Source: Anadara kagoshimensis (Eukaryota; Mollusca; Bivalvia; Arcoida; Arcidae). From it: 64,000 nt of DNA. The position numbers and the translations under genes were made by a program. Shown here one piece after another: positions 12,312-24,130 of this stretch. How positions within the stretch are numbered: the stretch's first letter is position 1; each line of letters starts with the position of its first letter. The DNA is taken from contig CM037867.1 of the NCBI GenBank assembly GCA_021292105.1, forward strand, positions 38,104,771-38,168,770, read 5' to 3'. The notes beneath the pieces were generated by a model. That model was given only the letters and a program-made list of their open reading frames with translations, did no database searches and was not told the DNA's origin.

Positions 12312-12518
12312 TCAAACTACCTATGGAATAACGTAAAATTTGATTTTTTTCAATCCAAACTATTTCTTTCAGAACAGGATCTACGGCAACAACTTTCTCA
12401 ATGCAATTTGACATGACCATTGGTTGTTCTGCAAGAGTAGAATTGGGATCCTGTGCATCTGTATTTATCTGCCGAATTTTTCTGTTATGTGGGTCAGCAA
12501 AATAAATGGTATTTCCCC
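12312..12518 (-). CDS. exon: start of second YWTD propeller
   Basis: Encodes 69 codons beginning GNTIYFADPHNRKIRQINT, a class B LDL-receptor repeat with FADPHNRKI in the position of the YWTD strand. A second repeat-like stretch follows, ending VVAVDPVLKEIVWIEKN. The acceptor is AACAG before position 12518. Two in-frame donors exist: GTAAGT after 12312, the stronger and chosen one, and GTAGTT nine bases earlier. Both leave one base of a codon (phase 1). The exon follows two EGF modules, the usual order in tandem propeller/EGF proteins. The rest of this propeller is not visible further left. Confidence 0.82.
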
Positions 12519-13728
12519 CTGTTAAACGTGGCAAAATAAAATTAGTTGTATGTTTCAGTAGGTAATTATAATACGTTGATTTTAAGGCTGTAATTTTGAT
12601 GTTCCAGTATGGTAAAAATGTCGTTCAAATGTTATTTCAAACTAATATACCAATGTTGAAAATGTATAACCGGTTATTATGTACTTACAACAAGTAATTT
12701 TATTTGATGCAATGTTCAAGTTTCAATTACCATTTACCCAGTTTTCAAATTCTATCATTGCAATTTGAGCACAGATTGGTATTTATAATATCTATATACA
12801 TCAATGACTTTAGATGTAGAAAAATCTAACTGGATAAAAAATAGTATTGTACGACCTATGTTATATCTATTTGTACAATATAAGGTCATTTTACACTTTA
12901 GAAAAATATTTTATTTAGAAAGTGAACTTTAAACCCCAAACAATGGATAAACATAAAAATAAATAGATGAAAACAATTTTTGAGAAAGGCGTACAACAAA
13001 AAATGATACAAAATTCACTAAAAAGTTTATTATAAATTCTTAACTCTAAAGTTTCTAACTTTCAAAGTTTTTTTAATGTTGTCTTATTATTTGGAGATTC
13101 TTGAAAATTAATTCACTTTCAACACCTCAAGGTGCGAATCGTATACTTTTAAGTAGTTCCATGTGAAATATCGTAATTCTTTACTTTGTCCAAAGAGGTA
13201 ATCACTTCGGTTGGTCATCCATCAGTGAGATGCACCCGTAATCAAATTCAGTTAACTATCGCCTTATAACTTTATATACATGTTCAAATAATATGAATAA
13301 AAACAATTGGGATACAATTCTACTGACCATTATAAGCAGGTGACCCTTATATAAAAGTGGCCTTAAAGGCAGGTTAGACTGTACCTATCTTTAAAATCAC
13401 AAATCCGAAGAGCAAAACAAAAATTTGAAAACAAGAAAAACAAGGCAGGGTATCTCGAAAGAAAAAGCACTTTCTACAAAACTAGTTGAATCCACAACGC
13501 TAGAAATAAAAATTGAACATAAAAAAGATGGAAATTAGACACATCAAATATATTAAAGACAATTTTGAACGCAGAATATCCATACTGATCAACAATATAG
13601 TTTTGCCGACCACAAACTTTTAGATGGCCTAAATGAGCCTAGGATAGCGAAACCCATGAGAATAGAGATATTTGTAAGCTGCTTTAGTAATAACAAAATC
13701 AACATTAGTGTATAACCTATGGAATAAA
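12519..13728. other. intron, no feature recognised
   Basis: AT-rich intron sequence of the receptor-like gene. Nothing supported. Confidence 0.5.
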
Positions 13729-13730
13729 TA

Positions 13731-14809
13731 CGAGGGGAAGTCAGAAAGTATTCAGTCAAGTGTAACACACATTTTCTTTACTTATTTAGACAACACAACA
13801 TTCCGCCATTTTAAACATATCAAGTTTATTTGTCACGACATATTGTGTAATTCTCCAAAGCATTCAAAGTTGGGACAATTAAGCAATGATGGCATTAAAA
13901 ATTTTGAGTTTAGGAGAGTAATAAAGTTCCTCAAAGTAGAAGGATCAAATGCCAAAGGAATTCACCGGCGAATGGACGGGTTGTGTGGTGACAGTGGTCC
14001 TGCTTATTCCACAGTGGCAAAATGGTCAGCTAAATTTAAACGTGGGCGCACCTAATTGAAGGATGACCCACGGTCAGGTCGGCCAGCCGATGTCATCACA
14101 AAGGAAATTGTCACGTCTGTGGAGACCCTCATCATGAATGATCTTCGAATTAGGATTGATAACATAGCTAGGGAGTGTGATATTTCACATGGAAGTGTAT
14201 ACACGGTTATCCACGAGCATCTATGGATGTAAAAGTATCCGCAAGATGGGTCCCCAGAAACCTTCATGTGCAAGAGCGCTTCCGAAGACTCAAGTCAAGT
14301 CGGGAGCTTTTTGGCATTTATAATTGTAACGCGGAAAGCTTCCATTTACGTTTAGTAACTGGTGATGAAACATGGATTCATCATTGGGACCCAGAAACCA
14401 AAAAGGAGTCCATGCGATAGAAGCACCCTGGTTCACCCACACCAAACCACCAAACCTAACCAGCTGGCAAATTTATGGCAACTGTGTTTTGGGATTCTAA
14501 GGGTGTTTTGTTAATCAATTATAAACCTGCTGGAATCTCTATCACTGGGGCTTACTAAGCTGATCTAATAAAGCAGCTTTAAGCCGCTATTAAATTAAAA
14601 TGGAGGGGAAAGTTGAGCCGAGGGATATTGTTTCTACACGACAATGCTCCTGTGTACAAGTCTTCTATTTCAACGGTATAGACAGTCTGAAAGAAAAGTG
14701 GGCTAAGTGCATTGTGTTAAATGGGGACTATATTGAAAAAAAAAAATAAAATGTATGGTTTGTTGCGGCAATATATACCCCGTCCTATGAAGTTTTTGAC
14801 CTCCCCTCG
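13731..14809 (+). mobile_element. mariner element, dead
   Basis: Inverted termini CGAGGGGAAGTC (13731-13742) and GACCTCCCCTCG (14798-14809) are flanked by TA at 13729-13730 and 14810-14811, the standard Tc1/mariner target. The 1079-bp length is slightly short for a mariner because part of the transposase is missing. It sits on the plus strand inside an intron of the minus-strand gene. Confidence 0.9.
13885..14760 (+). pseudogene. mariner transposase pseudogene
   Basis: The translation keeps the helix-turn-helix N-terminus (FEFRRVIKFLKVEG, then KWSAKFKRGR), the linker word DDPRSGRP, the first catalytic motif TGDETWIHHWDPETK and the second, LHDNAPVYKS. It is broken by a stop right after FKRGRT, a frameshift near 14232, several further stops and an internal deletion. 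After HDNAPVYKS the sequence jumps to the C-terminal KWAKCIVLNGDYIE, so the stretch normally holding the third catalytic Asp is gone. The gene cannot make active enzyme. Confidence 0.88.
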
Positions 14810-15075
14810 TACATCATCACAAGAACAACTCCCTCCTTTAAGGGTTTTAAGGAATCCTCAAAGATCGATAAAGATGTCCTTAAAGATCCTTAAAGCCTCC
14901 TTAAACCCCCTTTAAGGACCACCTTCTTTAAGAATCTTTAAGGTCTCCTTAATGCCTCTTTATATACATCTTTAAGGATCTTTAAGGCTTCCTTACAGAT
15001 CCTTAATGGAACTGAAATTTTAAGGATCTTTAATGCGGCTTTAAGGATCTTTAAGGATCATCCTTACATACACGT
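14790..15075. repeat. TTAAGG palindrome cluster, copy 1
   Basis: More than a dozen occurrences of CTTTAAGGATC or its complement GATCCTTAAAG within about 285 bases, so any two opposite-sense words can pair. An inverted relative lies at 18712-18893. It overlaps the right end of the mariner by a few bases, which may mark adjacent insertions. Confidence 0.8.
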
Positions 15076-15135
15076 GTATTCAAATGATATAATGGTGTTA
15101 TTTTCAACCACCCTGAATTGGCTAAGAATGCACCA

Positions 15136-15178
15136 TTATTTATCTATTTATTTTTTATTATTTATTTATTTATTATTT

Positions 15179-15226
<48 letters not shown>

Positions 15227-15228
15227 TT
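15136..15228. repeat. (TTTA)n microsatellite
   Basis: Long TTTA run with small interruptions near the start. It creates a spurious Leu/Phe/Ile/Tyr-repeat open frame. Confidence 0.95.
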
Positions 15229-15689
15229 CAGTTGGTATATATTATACAAAAATCATTGGAAAAAACACACGATTAAAAATAAATGTCCGGTAATAAAAAA
15301 TTTATTTATTAAACTAAAAAATTTATTAAACTACAAAAAGTGTAGTTTTGACTATTTATCATTACGGATTTATGCCCATAGGTAATAAACAGATCATGGT
15401 TCCTAATTGATGATCATCAACATACCCCCGGTTTCTAATATCCATATACCCAGCAATATTAATAACAGAAGCAAATTCAAACTCATTTTAACCAGACGAT
15501 AGTATATTCTACCTGAAAAATTTACTGTATGTTGTTAATCTCTTTAATTACCTAGATGGATTTTAATGGAATCTGATGATTAATCTATGTGAGTAGTAAT
15601 GTTAGAGATATGTTTAATATCTCACTTTTTACAAATTATCATTATTATTATAACTATTACGGAATAAGTAAAAAAATAAAAAAAAAAAA

Positions 15690-15831
15690 TCTCCTTAGAA
15701 ACTTTAATAAATATAATAAATATGAGAGAAAGAGAGAGAGAAAGGGCAGAGCAAAGACTAGTACATCATCAGTTTTTAAACTACCATTATCTGATATTTC
15801 TTATTTCATGACCTTGAAATGTGCATTCATA

Positions 15832-15875
<44 letters not shown>

Positions 15876-15898
15876 AAATAAACAAATAAATAATCATA

Positions 15899-15950
<52 letters not shown>

Positions 15951-16027
15951 CATATAAATAAATAAATAAATAAATAATCATATATAAAAATAAAAAATAT
16001 TCTTCTAAAACTTAATAAATATATGAA

Positions 16028-16071
<44 letters not shown>

Positions 16072-16247
16072 CAGAGGGAAGACTAGTACATCATCAGTTT
16101 TTAAACAACCATTATCTGATATTTCTTATTCCATGACCTTAAATGTGCATTCATATAAATAAATAAATCAATTAATAAATAAATAAATAAATAAATAAAT
16201 AATCAAAAAAAATAATAAATAAATAATCAAATAAATAAATCAATTAA

Positions 16248-16295
<48 letters not shown>

Positions 16296-16330
16296 CATAA
16301 AAATTAATAAATAAATAATCAAATAAATAA
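15690..16330. repeat. ~310-bp tandem duplication containing (GA)n and (AAAT)n
   Basis: The block with GACTAGTACATCATCAG occurs at about 15756 and again at about 16081. Each copy is preceded by a GA-rich tract (15725-15742 short, 16033-16070 long) and followed by GTGCATTCATATAAATAAA and an AAAT array. The two copies differ mainly in microsatellite length. Confidence 0.85.
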
Positions 16331-16346
16331 ATAAGCTATAAATACA

Positions 16347-16389
<43 letters not shown>

Positions 16390-16470
16390 AATAAATAAAT
16401 AAATAAATAAATAAATGATCATATAAATACATACATAAATAAATAAATAAATATATAAATAAATAAACTA
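15832..16470. repeat. (AAAT)n arrays
   Basis: Long AAAT tracts at 15832-15985 and 16155-16470 with scattered AATCAT interruptions, split by the duplicated unique block. Confidence 0.95.
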
Positions 16471-16789
16471 CAATTTCAAATACAAAACTGGTAGATTCCT
16501 TTGCACTATCGTCTTCATGTAATAATTCCTCGATCGATCCAGTAGAATTCTCTGATCAAGTTGTTGAGAGAGAGAGAGTGAGACTCGGAGCTGAGAGTTG
16601 TATATCGGAACTTTTTCCCACAAGCGAAAACTATAAGCATGATTTTCTTATCATAGAATAGGTCCACAATCCAAGTTAACGAATTTTGGGCTAATAAAGT
16701 TGTAATCTATAATGAAACAATTAAAAGAAAAAACAAACATTTATATCGATCGACATTTATTTTAAGTAAATTATCGTTTTAAATTGTTT

Positions 16790-17010
16790 ATTGCCGAAAA
16801 TGGGGTTCTCTGTGTTTTTCCGTTTCATCCACAATCCTAGAACTGACGGCCGCCACAACATAACTAGCAAAATCTTGATTTCACTGCCTTGGTTCACATC
16901 TTTCGGGAAAATCTAGTCTGAGAAAACTCGCTTGTTGAATATCGGTTCTAATCTCAGTGCACTTCAATTTCCTTCACTATCCTTGAACTTAAAGTCTCTA
17001 CACAAGACTA
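16790..17010 (-). repeat. dispersed repeat G, inverted copy
   Basis: Matches 7255-7560 in reverse orientation (CCACAATCCTAGAA near 16829, AAAACTCGCTTGTTGAAT near 16923). No gene recognised here. Confidence 0.45.
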
Positions 17011-17394
17011 TACAATTTTGTTACAAACTGACAAAGATTAAACTGTGACAGGCCATAATCTCAGATAATTTGTCAGTTCGCTCAGGTTTTACATTCTTGA
17101 CCATTCTAGAATTCTTATTCATTGAATCAAATAATGATATAAGTGAAGTAATCTTGACACAGGAATGAAACTCTATACTCTTCTATCCCGTTATTCTGAT
17201 TATGTTGAGAAAAAAGTAAAAAATATATCAAATGGTGTTGTTCAAACACAAAAAGATATTAACAGTCTGCAGCTGACGTTGGAATATTGTCATATCTAGG
17301 AGAGAAAGAAAAAGAGAGTAGAGAAAATTTGGATTTGCAGTGTCTTGTACTTTTTTCGTTCGTTTTTTAAAAAAAAATTCAAAAATGGTTTATC

Positions 17395-17878
17395 ATGCAG
17401 TGTCAGATCCAGCGGGATGGGGGTAGGTAAGTGGGGAGGGGGCACCCCAATATTTGCCCCTGGTTTCCCCATTTTTTCCATCTCGCTTACCGCAAATAGT
17501 CAAGCAACCAGTGGATGGACCAGTTGATTAGTGGTACTGATTAATTAATTCGTGTATAGGTAGGAAATTGCAATCAGGTGATGATGTAATGTACCAGTTC
17601 GCAGAGGTATGAAGGAATTCAGGTAGTGCTGACCAGTCTTAGGTGATAATGTTATTTACCTGATCACTTAGGCATGAAAGAACCCAGGTATAATTAGTAG
17701 ATGACGTTAATTAGTAATACTAATAAAGATACTTCTGTCTTGTCAAAAAGCATGAATTTAAAACATGGTTATCAGTACTTCAAAAATAATTCTTATTCAA
17801 GGACAGATTCCATAAAGAGTGTTCCCGTTAATCATAAATGAATAATTGAATCTGTCTTTTGGGACCAAGGGTCAGGAC

Positions 17879-17924
<46 letters not shown>

Positions 17925-18265
17925 AATTAGAATGGTACATTTTTAGCACATAAGATTATCTTTTTGTATATTTTTAAAGCGCAACGTTCTATTTCCATAT
18001 AAAAGTCCCAACTTTTGTACATTTTTTGTACATTTTCTTAATGTTTAATTAATTCCGTCTCATTTGACTTTTTATTCTATCCTCCCGTTATTGGCTTTAT
18101 GGAACAAATCTAAAATAATAAATGCTATTTTCTGGTAATAAGGATTCTTGTGTGTTGCAATTTAGTATAATAATGTAATAATTTATTTAATAATAAAAAT
18201 TAACTTGAATGTTTAGATGGATGTCATATAGATAATTTTAAACAAGTGTGGAAAAAAAATTTAGA
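17395..18265 (+). mobile_element. partial copy of the 5783-type transposon
   Basis: Begins near CAGATCCAGCGGGATGG (17404) and parallels 5783-6320, with shared blocks ATTAGTGGTACTGATTAAT (17527), GTAGGAAATTGCAATCA (17559) and AGCACATAAGATTATCTTTT (17945). A (GA)n tract at 17881-17922 interrupts it. The right terminus was not found. Confidence 0.65.
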
Positions 18266-18332
18266 GCGAGTCACGTGATCCTTAAGCTACCGGGTACTGA
18301 TATAGTTTAAAAATATATGATGCATATTCATG

Positions 18333-18425
18333 TCTTCCGTGGCCTAATGGATAAGGATGTAGAGTCAGGAAAGGATGTAGTCTGGGGAACTAAGGGTAGT
18401 GAGTTCAAGCCCCTGCGAGCGAAAT
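18333..18425 (+). mobile_element. tRNA-like SINE head
   Basis: Has a box A (GTGGCCTAATGGATAAGG, 18339-18356) and a box B-like GAGTTCAAGCCCC near 18401, with about 60 bases between them. That is longer than in a normal tRNA, and the SINE body is missing, so I call it a fragment related to S1, not a functional tRNA gene. Confidence 0.5.
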
Positions 18426-18711
18426 AAGGTAAATAAATTTGTAATAAATGATGTTTAATAATGTGTTCATAATTATTTGTGACCTCAGGACAACTTGCAA
18501 AATTAATACAAATTGATAAAAAAACTTGATTAAATAAACAAGTTCATTTTTTATAAATTTTATATATAAATAAAAATAAAAAAGTAAAAAAAAATTAAAT
18601 AAAATAAAAACAGTGTAAGAGTATAAGTTAATAATTATGTTTAACATCACATTAATATAATTTAAAATTAAAAAAATGTAAAGAAATTTGTTTTCTGTGT
18701 TTATTAAACAA

Positions 18712-18893
18712 ATCCTTAAAGATCCTTAAAGCCGCCTTAAAGATCCTTAAAATCTCAGTTCCATTAAAGATCTTTAAGGATGCCCTTAAAGAGACCTTAA
18801 AGACACATTTAAGGTCCTTAAAGACCCATTAAATATCCTTAAAGCCCCATTTAATGAGTCTTTAAGGATGCTTTAAGGATTCTTAAAGGTGAC
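18712..18893 (-). repeat. TTAAGG palindrome cluster, copy 2
   Basis: Dense CCTTAAAGATCC and TTTAAGGAT words. The word ATCTCAGTTCCATTAAAGAT (near 18751) is the complement of a segment near 15003-15030, showing it is an inverted copy of 14790-15075. Confidence 0.8.
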
Positions 18894-19291
18894 TTTTCTT
18901 CTTGTGCATGAGAAGGGGTATACTGTATATTAATTGCTGTATAGAAAAGTTTACTATGGAAAAAATAAAATCATTATGTGTGTCATATAATTCAAATAGT
19001 AGTATGCCGTGCTGCGTAAATACGTGAAAGGTTTGTGTTGAAGGTTTACTATTAACGTGAATCAAAGACATCGTTTCTTAAGCGATTTTATATAATTCTA
19101 AAAACAAATATATTGGTCCATGAACAAATCACAATATGAAATGCAAAGTGACATCTTAAAAAACTGGTCTCGTCTTCATTGTTTAATTATTTGATAATAA
19201 TTTTTTTACATATAATAAAAAATAATACATGTGTAGAAAACATATCAGGTTTAAATAATGTTGAAGATATTATGGTATTGAACAAGCTTAC

Positions 19292-19415
19292 CTCCAGTAC
19301 ATGTTCTGTTATCATCTTCCAGGTGATATCCTGTATAACAACTACATTTGAAGAAAGGATGTTCATTTGTATCAGTACATTTATGGTCACACTTTGATGT
19401 ATTCGACCAGCAAAT

Positions 19416-19417
<2 letters not shown>
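19292..19417 (-). CDS. exon: second EGF module
   Basis: Encodes 42 codons: ICWSNTSKCDHKCTDT, then FFKCSCYTGYHLEDDNRTC. Six cysteines with C-x(3)-C and C-x-C spacing and a GYxLEDDNRTC end are typical of the EGF modules that follow YWTD propellers. It begins with two bases of a split codon and ends with one (phase 1-1). The donor is GTAAGC. The acceptor AG is directly preceded by an unbroken run of about 40 T on this strand (19420-19460, A on the plus strand), an unusually long homopolymer pyrimidine tract. Confidence 0.9.

Positions 19418-19418
<1 letters not shown>

Positions 19419-19460
<42 letters not shown>
19419..19460. repeat. ~40-bp poly(A) (poly(T) on coding strand) at splice acceptor
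   Basis: A homopolymer abutting the acceptor of the second EGF exon. On the coding strand it serves as the pyrimidine tract. It could also be the tail of an old retroposed copy, but no such body is seen beside it. Confidence 0.9.
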
Positions 19461-19462
<2 letters not shown>

Positions 19463-20375
19463 ACTCAGCTAGAACGGATATCAGGATGATAATAACATGA
19501 ATGAATCAAAATACAATAGTAAAGTATAAAGGCAAAATGTCAGTAGGTTCAATTAATTATTTGAACTTGTTATGTTATTATAATCCGTTTGAATGTCTAT
19601 TAGAATGTAAGAATAACTCAAACCATCACATTGAAATGCACACTTCTTTGAAACTTTTACTTCCGTGTGATGGGGGAAGTACCATTTATAATTTTACCAC
19701 AGTGAATTTCTTATTTTTGAGTACGACACAACAACATGCACGTTTGGATATCGGGAAAGAGATCTTCTGACGAAACTAATGACAGCTTTTATTGTTATTG
19801 TCTTGCATTAAATTAGGAGGAACAATTGATATTATAATTGAAAATCAATAATACCACAAAAGATGCTATTTGATTGCAACTACGACAGTTGCGGTTCAAA
19901 AAAGGATATGTAATATACTAAGACTTTGTTAAGATTCGGATACTTTTTTTCAAAGAGAATAACTTAGTAGGCAATAATTGTGTATTATCGTCAGAAATAT
20001 ACTAATGTCTCAATTGGCTGTAAGTTAAAATTTAAAAGTTCTTAAACACTAAGGTAAAATCCCCCATGCCTCATTAGCCAAATATATTTTGGTCGTTATG
20101 GTATCTATTCAACATCGTGAAAGCAGTATTGGTTTCATAAATTTGGTCCAAGCATTACTGGTGGGGAATTGTATTCCAAAACAGCCGTGTAGTGCTGTAA
20201 AATTAAAACTGGTATATTATGTAATTTTTTTTCAATATGAGGAATTCTTAGAGACGGATTAATGCTATTAAAATTTAATCACCTGTTAAATTCGAGATGC
20301 ATGTTTTTAAACGTAGATAAACAAAATTCAATATTTTAACAACAGTATGAGTAAAAGTGAAAAAATTAATATCAC
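19461..20375. other. intron, no feature recognised
   Basis: Intron of the receptor-like gene. A small plus-strand open frame (19501-19770) shows no known domain. Confidence 0.5.
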
Positions 20376-20516
20376 CTTCGATGCATGTCCTGTTGTCACT
20401 TTCAAGTTTAAACTTATCAGGACATACGCATTTAAAAAACGGTTCCACTGGTGACAAAAGGCATAAATATTGACACACTGATGGTTCCGTTCCCTTACAT
20501 GGATAGCTTAAGGTAT
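20376..20516 (-). CDS. exon: first EGF module after propeller
   Basis: Encodes TLSYPCKGTEPSVCQYLCLL, then FFKCVCPDKFKLESDNRTC. The pattern PC...VCxYLC...FKCxCPxxFKLxxDNRTC matches the EGF module that caps LDL-receptor-type propellers. The acceptor is TTTCAG. The donor GTGATA follows GAAG. It is symmetric phase 1-1, and its length of 141 nt keeps the frame from the preceding propeller exon. Confidence 0.9.
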
Positions 20517-21043
20517 CTGAAAGGAATATCTCTTCGTTTATCAAATAAATCAAATTTGTCATAGAAAGTAACATGATATATATAATAAAATAAACATTTT
20601 ATTTGGTTGTCGTTATAAATAAAGTAAAAGATAAACTAAAAAACTAAGGTATACTCGTTCATTTAAAGTACATGTATTTCCTACTAAAGCTAAATCGGTG
20701 AAAGATATTTTGATCCGGTCAATGTTTTTAGACCCCTTGAAAGATGTTAAGTTTCACAATTTCGTTCTAAACTCTACTAGTTAGAAATCAAATGCAAAGT
20801 AAAAACTGGAAAAGAATTCTTTAAAACAAGAGGTTTGCTGAAAAATAATATTTATCGAAACCTTTTTAGATTTTAGAATAAAAATGTCCATCTAGTTCAC
20901 ATGATAAAGCGTTCAGTGTCGCGCAAACCGTTCTGAACCATCAGTGACAATTCAGTCCTTGCATTAAAATTTATAGTTTATTTTACCACAAACACAATTT
21001 TTTAAACCGTAGTATAATTCAATTGTACGGAAATTTAAAATAC

Positions 21044-21417
21044 CTCTCTTTTGATCAGCAGAATTATACAAAACCATGTCATTTATTGGTGACTCTGGTG
21101 TATAGAGATCATAACAATCATCATTGTTGTTCTTCTGGCATATTTTAAGCTTTCCATGAGCATATGATGTATAAAACCAACTATCATCTACCACCAAACC
21201 ACTAACATGCCCATCGACACTTTTAACAATGGTCATGTTACTTCCGTCATAATCAAATCTCAAAAGCTTCGTATCCTTTACACAATAGATTTTGGAATCT
21301 TTCAAATCCAAAGCGATTGGTCCATAACTTTTGCCTCCAGAAATTCTGTCAATTTCTGTTATACTGTTTCCATCCATATGCATTCGAAACAATGCATTGT
21401 TTGAGTAAAACGCATAT
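21044..21417 (-). CDS. exon: second half of first YWTD propeller
   Basis: Encodes 125 residues starting YAFYSNNALFRMHMDGNSI, followed by IALDLKDSKIYCVKDTKLLR, FDYDGSNMTIV and VSGLVVDDSWFYTSYAHGKL. These are degenerate class B repeats with the GLxxDxxWxY(T/W) strand and DGSN turn but without textbook YWTD in every blade. It starts with one base that completes an Ala codon left by the 29 kb exon (phase 2) and ends in phase 1 with AG|GTATTT. With the 29 kb exon it makes about 240 residues, close to a full six-bladed propeller. Confidence 0.88.
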
Positions 21418-21626
21418 CTGTATATTATAAATTAAAAGTAGAATAAAGGTATTCAGATGTGTGTTTTAAATTAGCATGTCACAAAAAACTATTGATAAGC
21501 TTTTTAATAATCCAAGTACATTTCCAAAATATCTTCATTTGACCATGGTATCATATACTATAAATGAAGTCCAATAAATAAAAACAAATGAAAAAATCAA
21601 AAAGATGGAACCTCAATAGGGCGACT

Positions 21627-21797
21627 AATGTTTTATAGATAAACATAATGTGAAGCTACTAATGTTTTATAGATTAGCATGATGCGAATCTATTAATGTT
21701 TTATAGATGAACATAATGTGAAGCTACTAATGTTTTATAGATTGGCATAATGTGAAGCTACTAATGTTTTATAGATGAACATAATATGAAGCTACTG
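21627..21797. repeat. 34-bp minisatellite, five copies
   Basis: Unit AATGTTTTATAGATGAACAT plus ATGTGAAGCTACT, about 34 bases, repeated five times with small changes inside the intron between the two propeller exons. Confidence 0.9.
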
Positions 21798-21799
21798 TT

Positions 21800-22980
21800 T
21801 TTAAATGGTTAAAGCTTAATATGGGATACAGGATATTTTGCTGAATAACGTGTATTGTGCTTTTAGATTAGTTTTGTATCTAGAATAAAGTACATGTATT
21901 CCAGTTACTTTAACTCTTTTTATATTTTGAACAGTGTCCTATAATATTTTTTAGGCAAAATGAAAAATAAAAAACAGCATAAGAAATCTTATATTGCGTC
22001 TTACAAAAGTTTCTTTAATATTTCAAAACACTTAAAAGTCCATGTTGTTTAAATAGTTGGAAATACATGAAACCCTTAAGGTTCATTTTATAACACAGTC
22101 ATTGGTCTGTAAAACGATTAAAATACACATTGGGTAATTTACCTATAAAGTAATCATGACAAATTATGATAATGGCTTTTACAAAAATTACACCAACGAG
22201 CCTTAACGTTCACCTCATGATATATCTCATATCTCCTGTAAAAGTTAGTCTATTTGCATTTTAATAAACATAGCTTAAATATACAGTCTTTCCGAAAATG
22301 ATTAATTAAAATCAAATTTCCAAACCCATAGTTTGTTCACGACAGAAACAAAAGTTTATATAAAAAAAACATAAGGTTTTAAATCATCACTTTCAAAGAA
22401 AATTCTTTTAGCTTTTGGCCACTCAAGGTTTAGATAACCATATTAAGGTAGCGATGTAAATGCTTTTAACACATCTAAATTTATCTGGTTCATATATGTT
22501 TTGGTTAAAAAAATAAAATTTAGCACCAAGATTTTAAGTGCAAATTGTTAATGTTTTCAACATAATTAACTATTTCAGAATGCATTTGTATTTTGACCTT
22601 AGAACTTTGTCAAAGCCTTCATCTAAATATCAAAATGAACAGTAAATATTCTTATATATAAATTCAATCAATTGATATGGTTTTCGTATTGACAAGCATA
22701 CTTATCTCAGCAATTTTTCTTTAAAACACTTGACATTTCCTAAAATACCCCCACGGGTATTATTTTCAAACATTTTAATTTTGAAATAGAGGTAGTATAA
22801 ATGTTTTGAATAAAGCATCTACGTCTTGTTGGAGAATCTGTTTTCACTTATTTCTCAAAAATGGTAAAAAAGAGACATAACGTCATTATGGGGAAATCTG
22901 GAAGTCATTCAACCAGTTATGACAATTTTTTACATTCATTAAAACCATTTAATTCCTCCAAGAATATGATTAAAATTTTA
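21800..22980. other. intron, no feature recognised
   Basis: AT-rich intron. Nothing supported. Confidence 0.5.
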
Positions 22981-24130
22981 CACAAGAGGCACATGGGCCT
23001 TAATGCTCACCTGGATATATGTACAATATCCCTTACAATAGTCGTTAAAGAGTCGTCTAAAGCACACTTTCGGGTTACAGTGCTTAGGTTGAATCCCTTT
23101 CGAGACATATTTTAGTGCATGAAACGTTGTCAGTTTGCTTGCCAAGGTCGGTAGGGTTTCTTTTTGAAACACTGGTTTATTCTATCATTCCTGAATTTGA
23201 ATGGGATACAAAACCCTATTACTCCACTCGAACATCTTGAATTTGACTTTTGAACCCATGACCTTGGACTTTGTATTAAATAATTGTCATGTCAATGCAA
23301 CAATATACTTATATGCATGTTTGTACAGAAAATAATAGTTTCGCAGATGATTATTCATTCCGATATACTTGTGCATTTCTGACCTAGATCTTTGAACCCA
23401 TAACCTTGATCTTTGTATCAACCAACATGCCAATACCTACACTATTCTGATATACATGCCTATATCAAAACTTGAGTTTTACAGATAATTAACTATTTCG
23501 GTATAATTGTGCATCTCTGACTTAATGTTTGAACCCTTAACAATGATTGATGTATCTAAACTAGAAAAACTGTGAGCCACAAGCTCACAAAAATACCCGT
23601 TCCCAAAAATCCATCGGGTCAAATTTTTAAATAGAAGGTGCGCATCTACATTATATCACAAAGATTGTGTGATCATCCTTCGAAGGGTTTAGAAGGTGTT
23701 GTGAATAAGAGATAGGTACCCTAAGGTGTAATAGAAGGATTATAGGACGGAAGGACGGACGAACACCCCTATTACTATATACCCCCCACTTTTTAAGCGG
23801 AGGTATAATAATTGTAAAGTGTAAGACTTCAATATTCTTATACACATGCCTTTACAAAAAATTAAGTCTTGCATATAATTAACTTTTTTGGCATGTTTGT
23901 GCTTCTGTGACCTCGTCATTTAAACCAATGTCCTTGACTTATGTAACAATACAAATGTCATTTCAATACCTACAATTATCTATAAATTTCATTATATAAT
24001 GATCTGAAAATAGCAGTTTTAATTAAAGGTCAAAAACTTGAACATGATCTTGACCTTTGATCTTGATATCAAGAAAGCAGATAGACAATAACAAGTGTGA
24101 ATTTGTCATATATTTATCTTCAGCCAATAT
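22981..24130. repeat. interspersed repeat with degenerate ~165-bp internal units
   Basis: Starts near CAAGAGGCACATGGGCC (22983) and carries repeated blocks of the form TTTGAACCCATAACCTTG followed by TTTGTAT (23246, 23392, 23529). A second element with a terminal GTGAGCCACAAGCTCAC hairpin (23571-23587) and an ACCCCCCACTTTTTAAG end (near 23782) lies within. Elements with an AGCTCACCTG end and tandem cores are also seen at 49351-50399. Confidence 0.55.

Noticed and set aside
15074-15385. Leu/Phe/Ile/Tyr repeat open frames, also at 15787-15981
   Set aside because: Products of (TTTA)n and (AAAT)n arrays.
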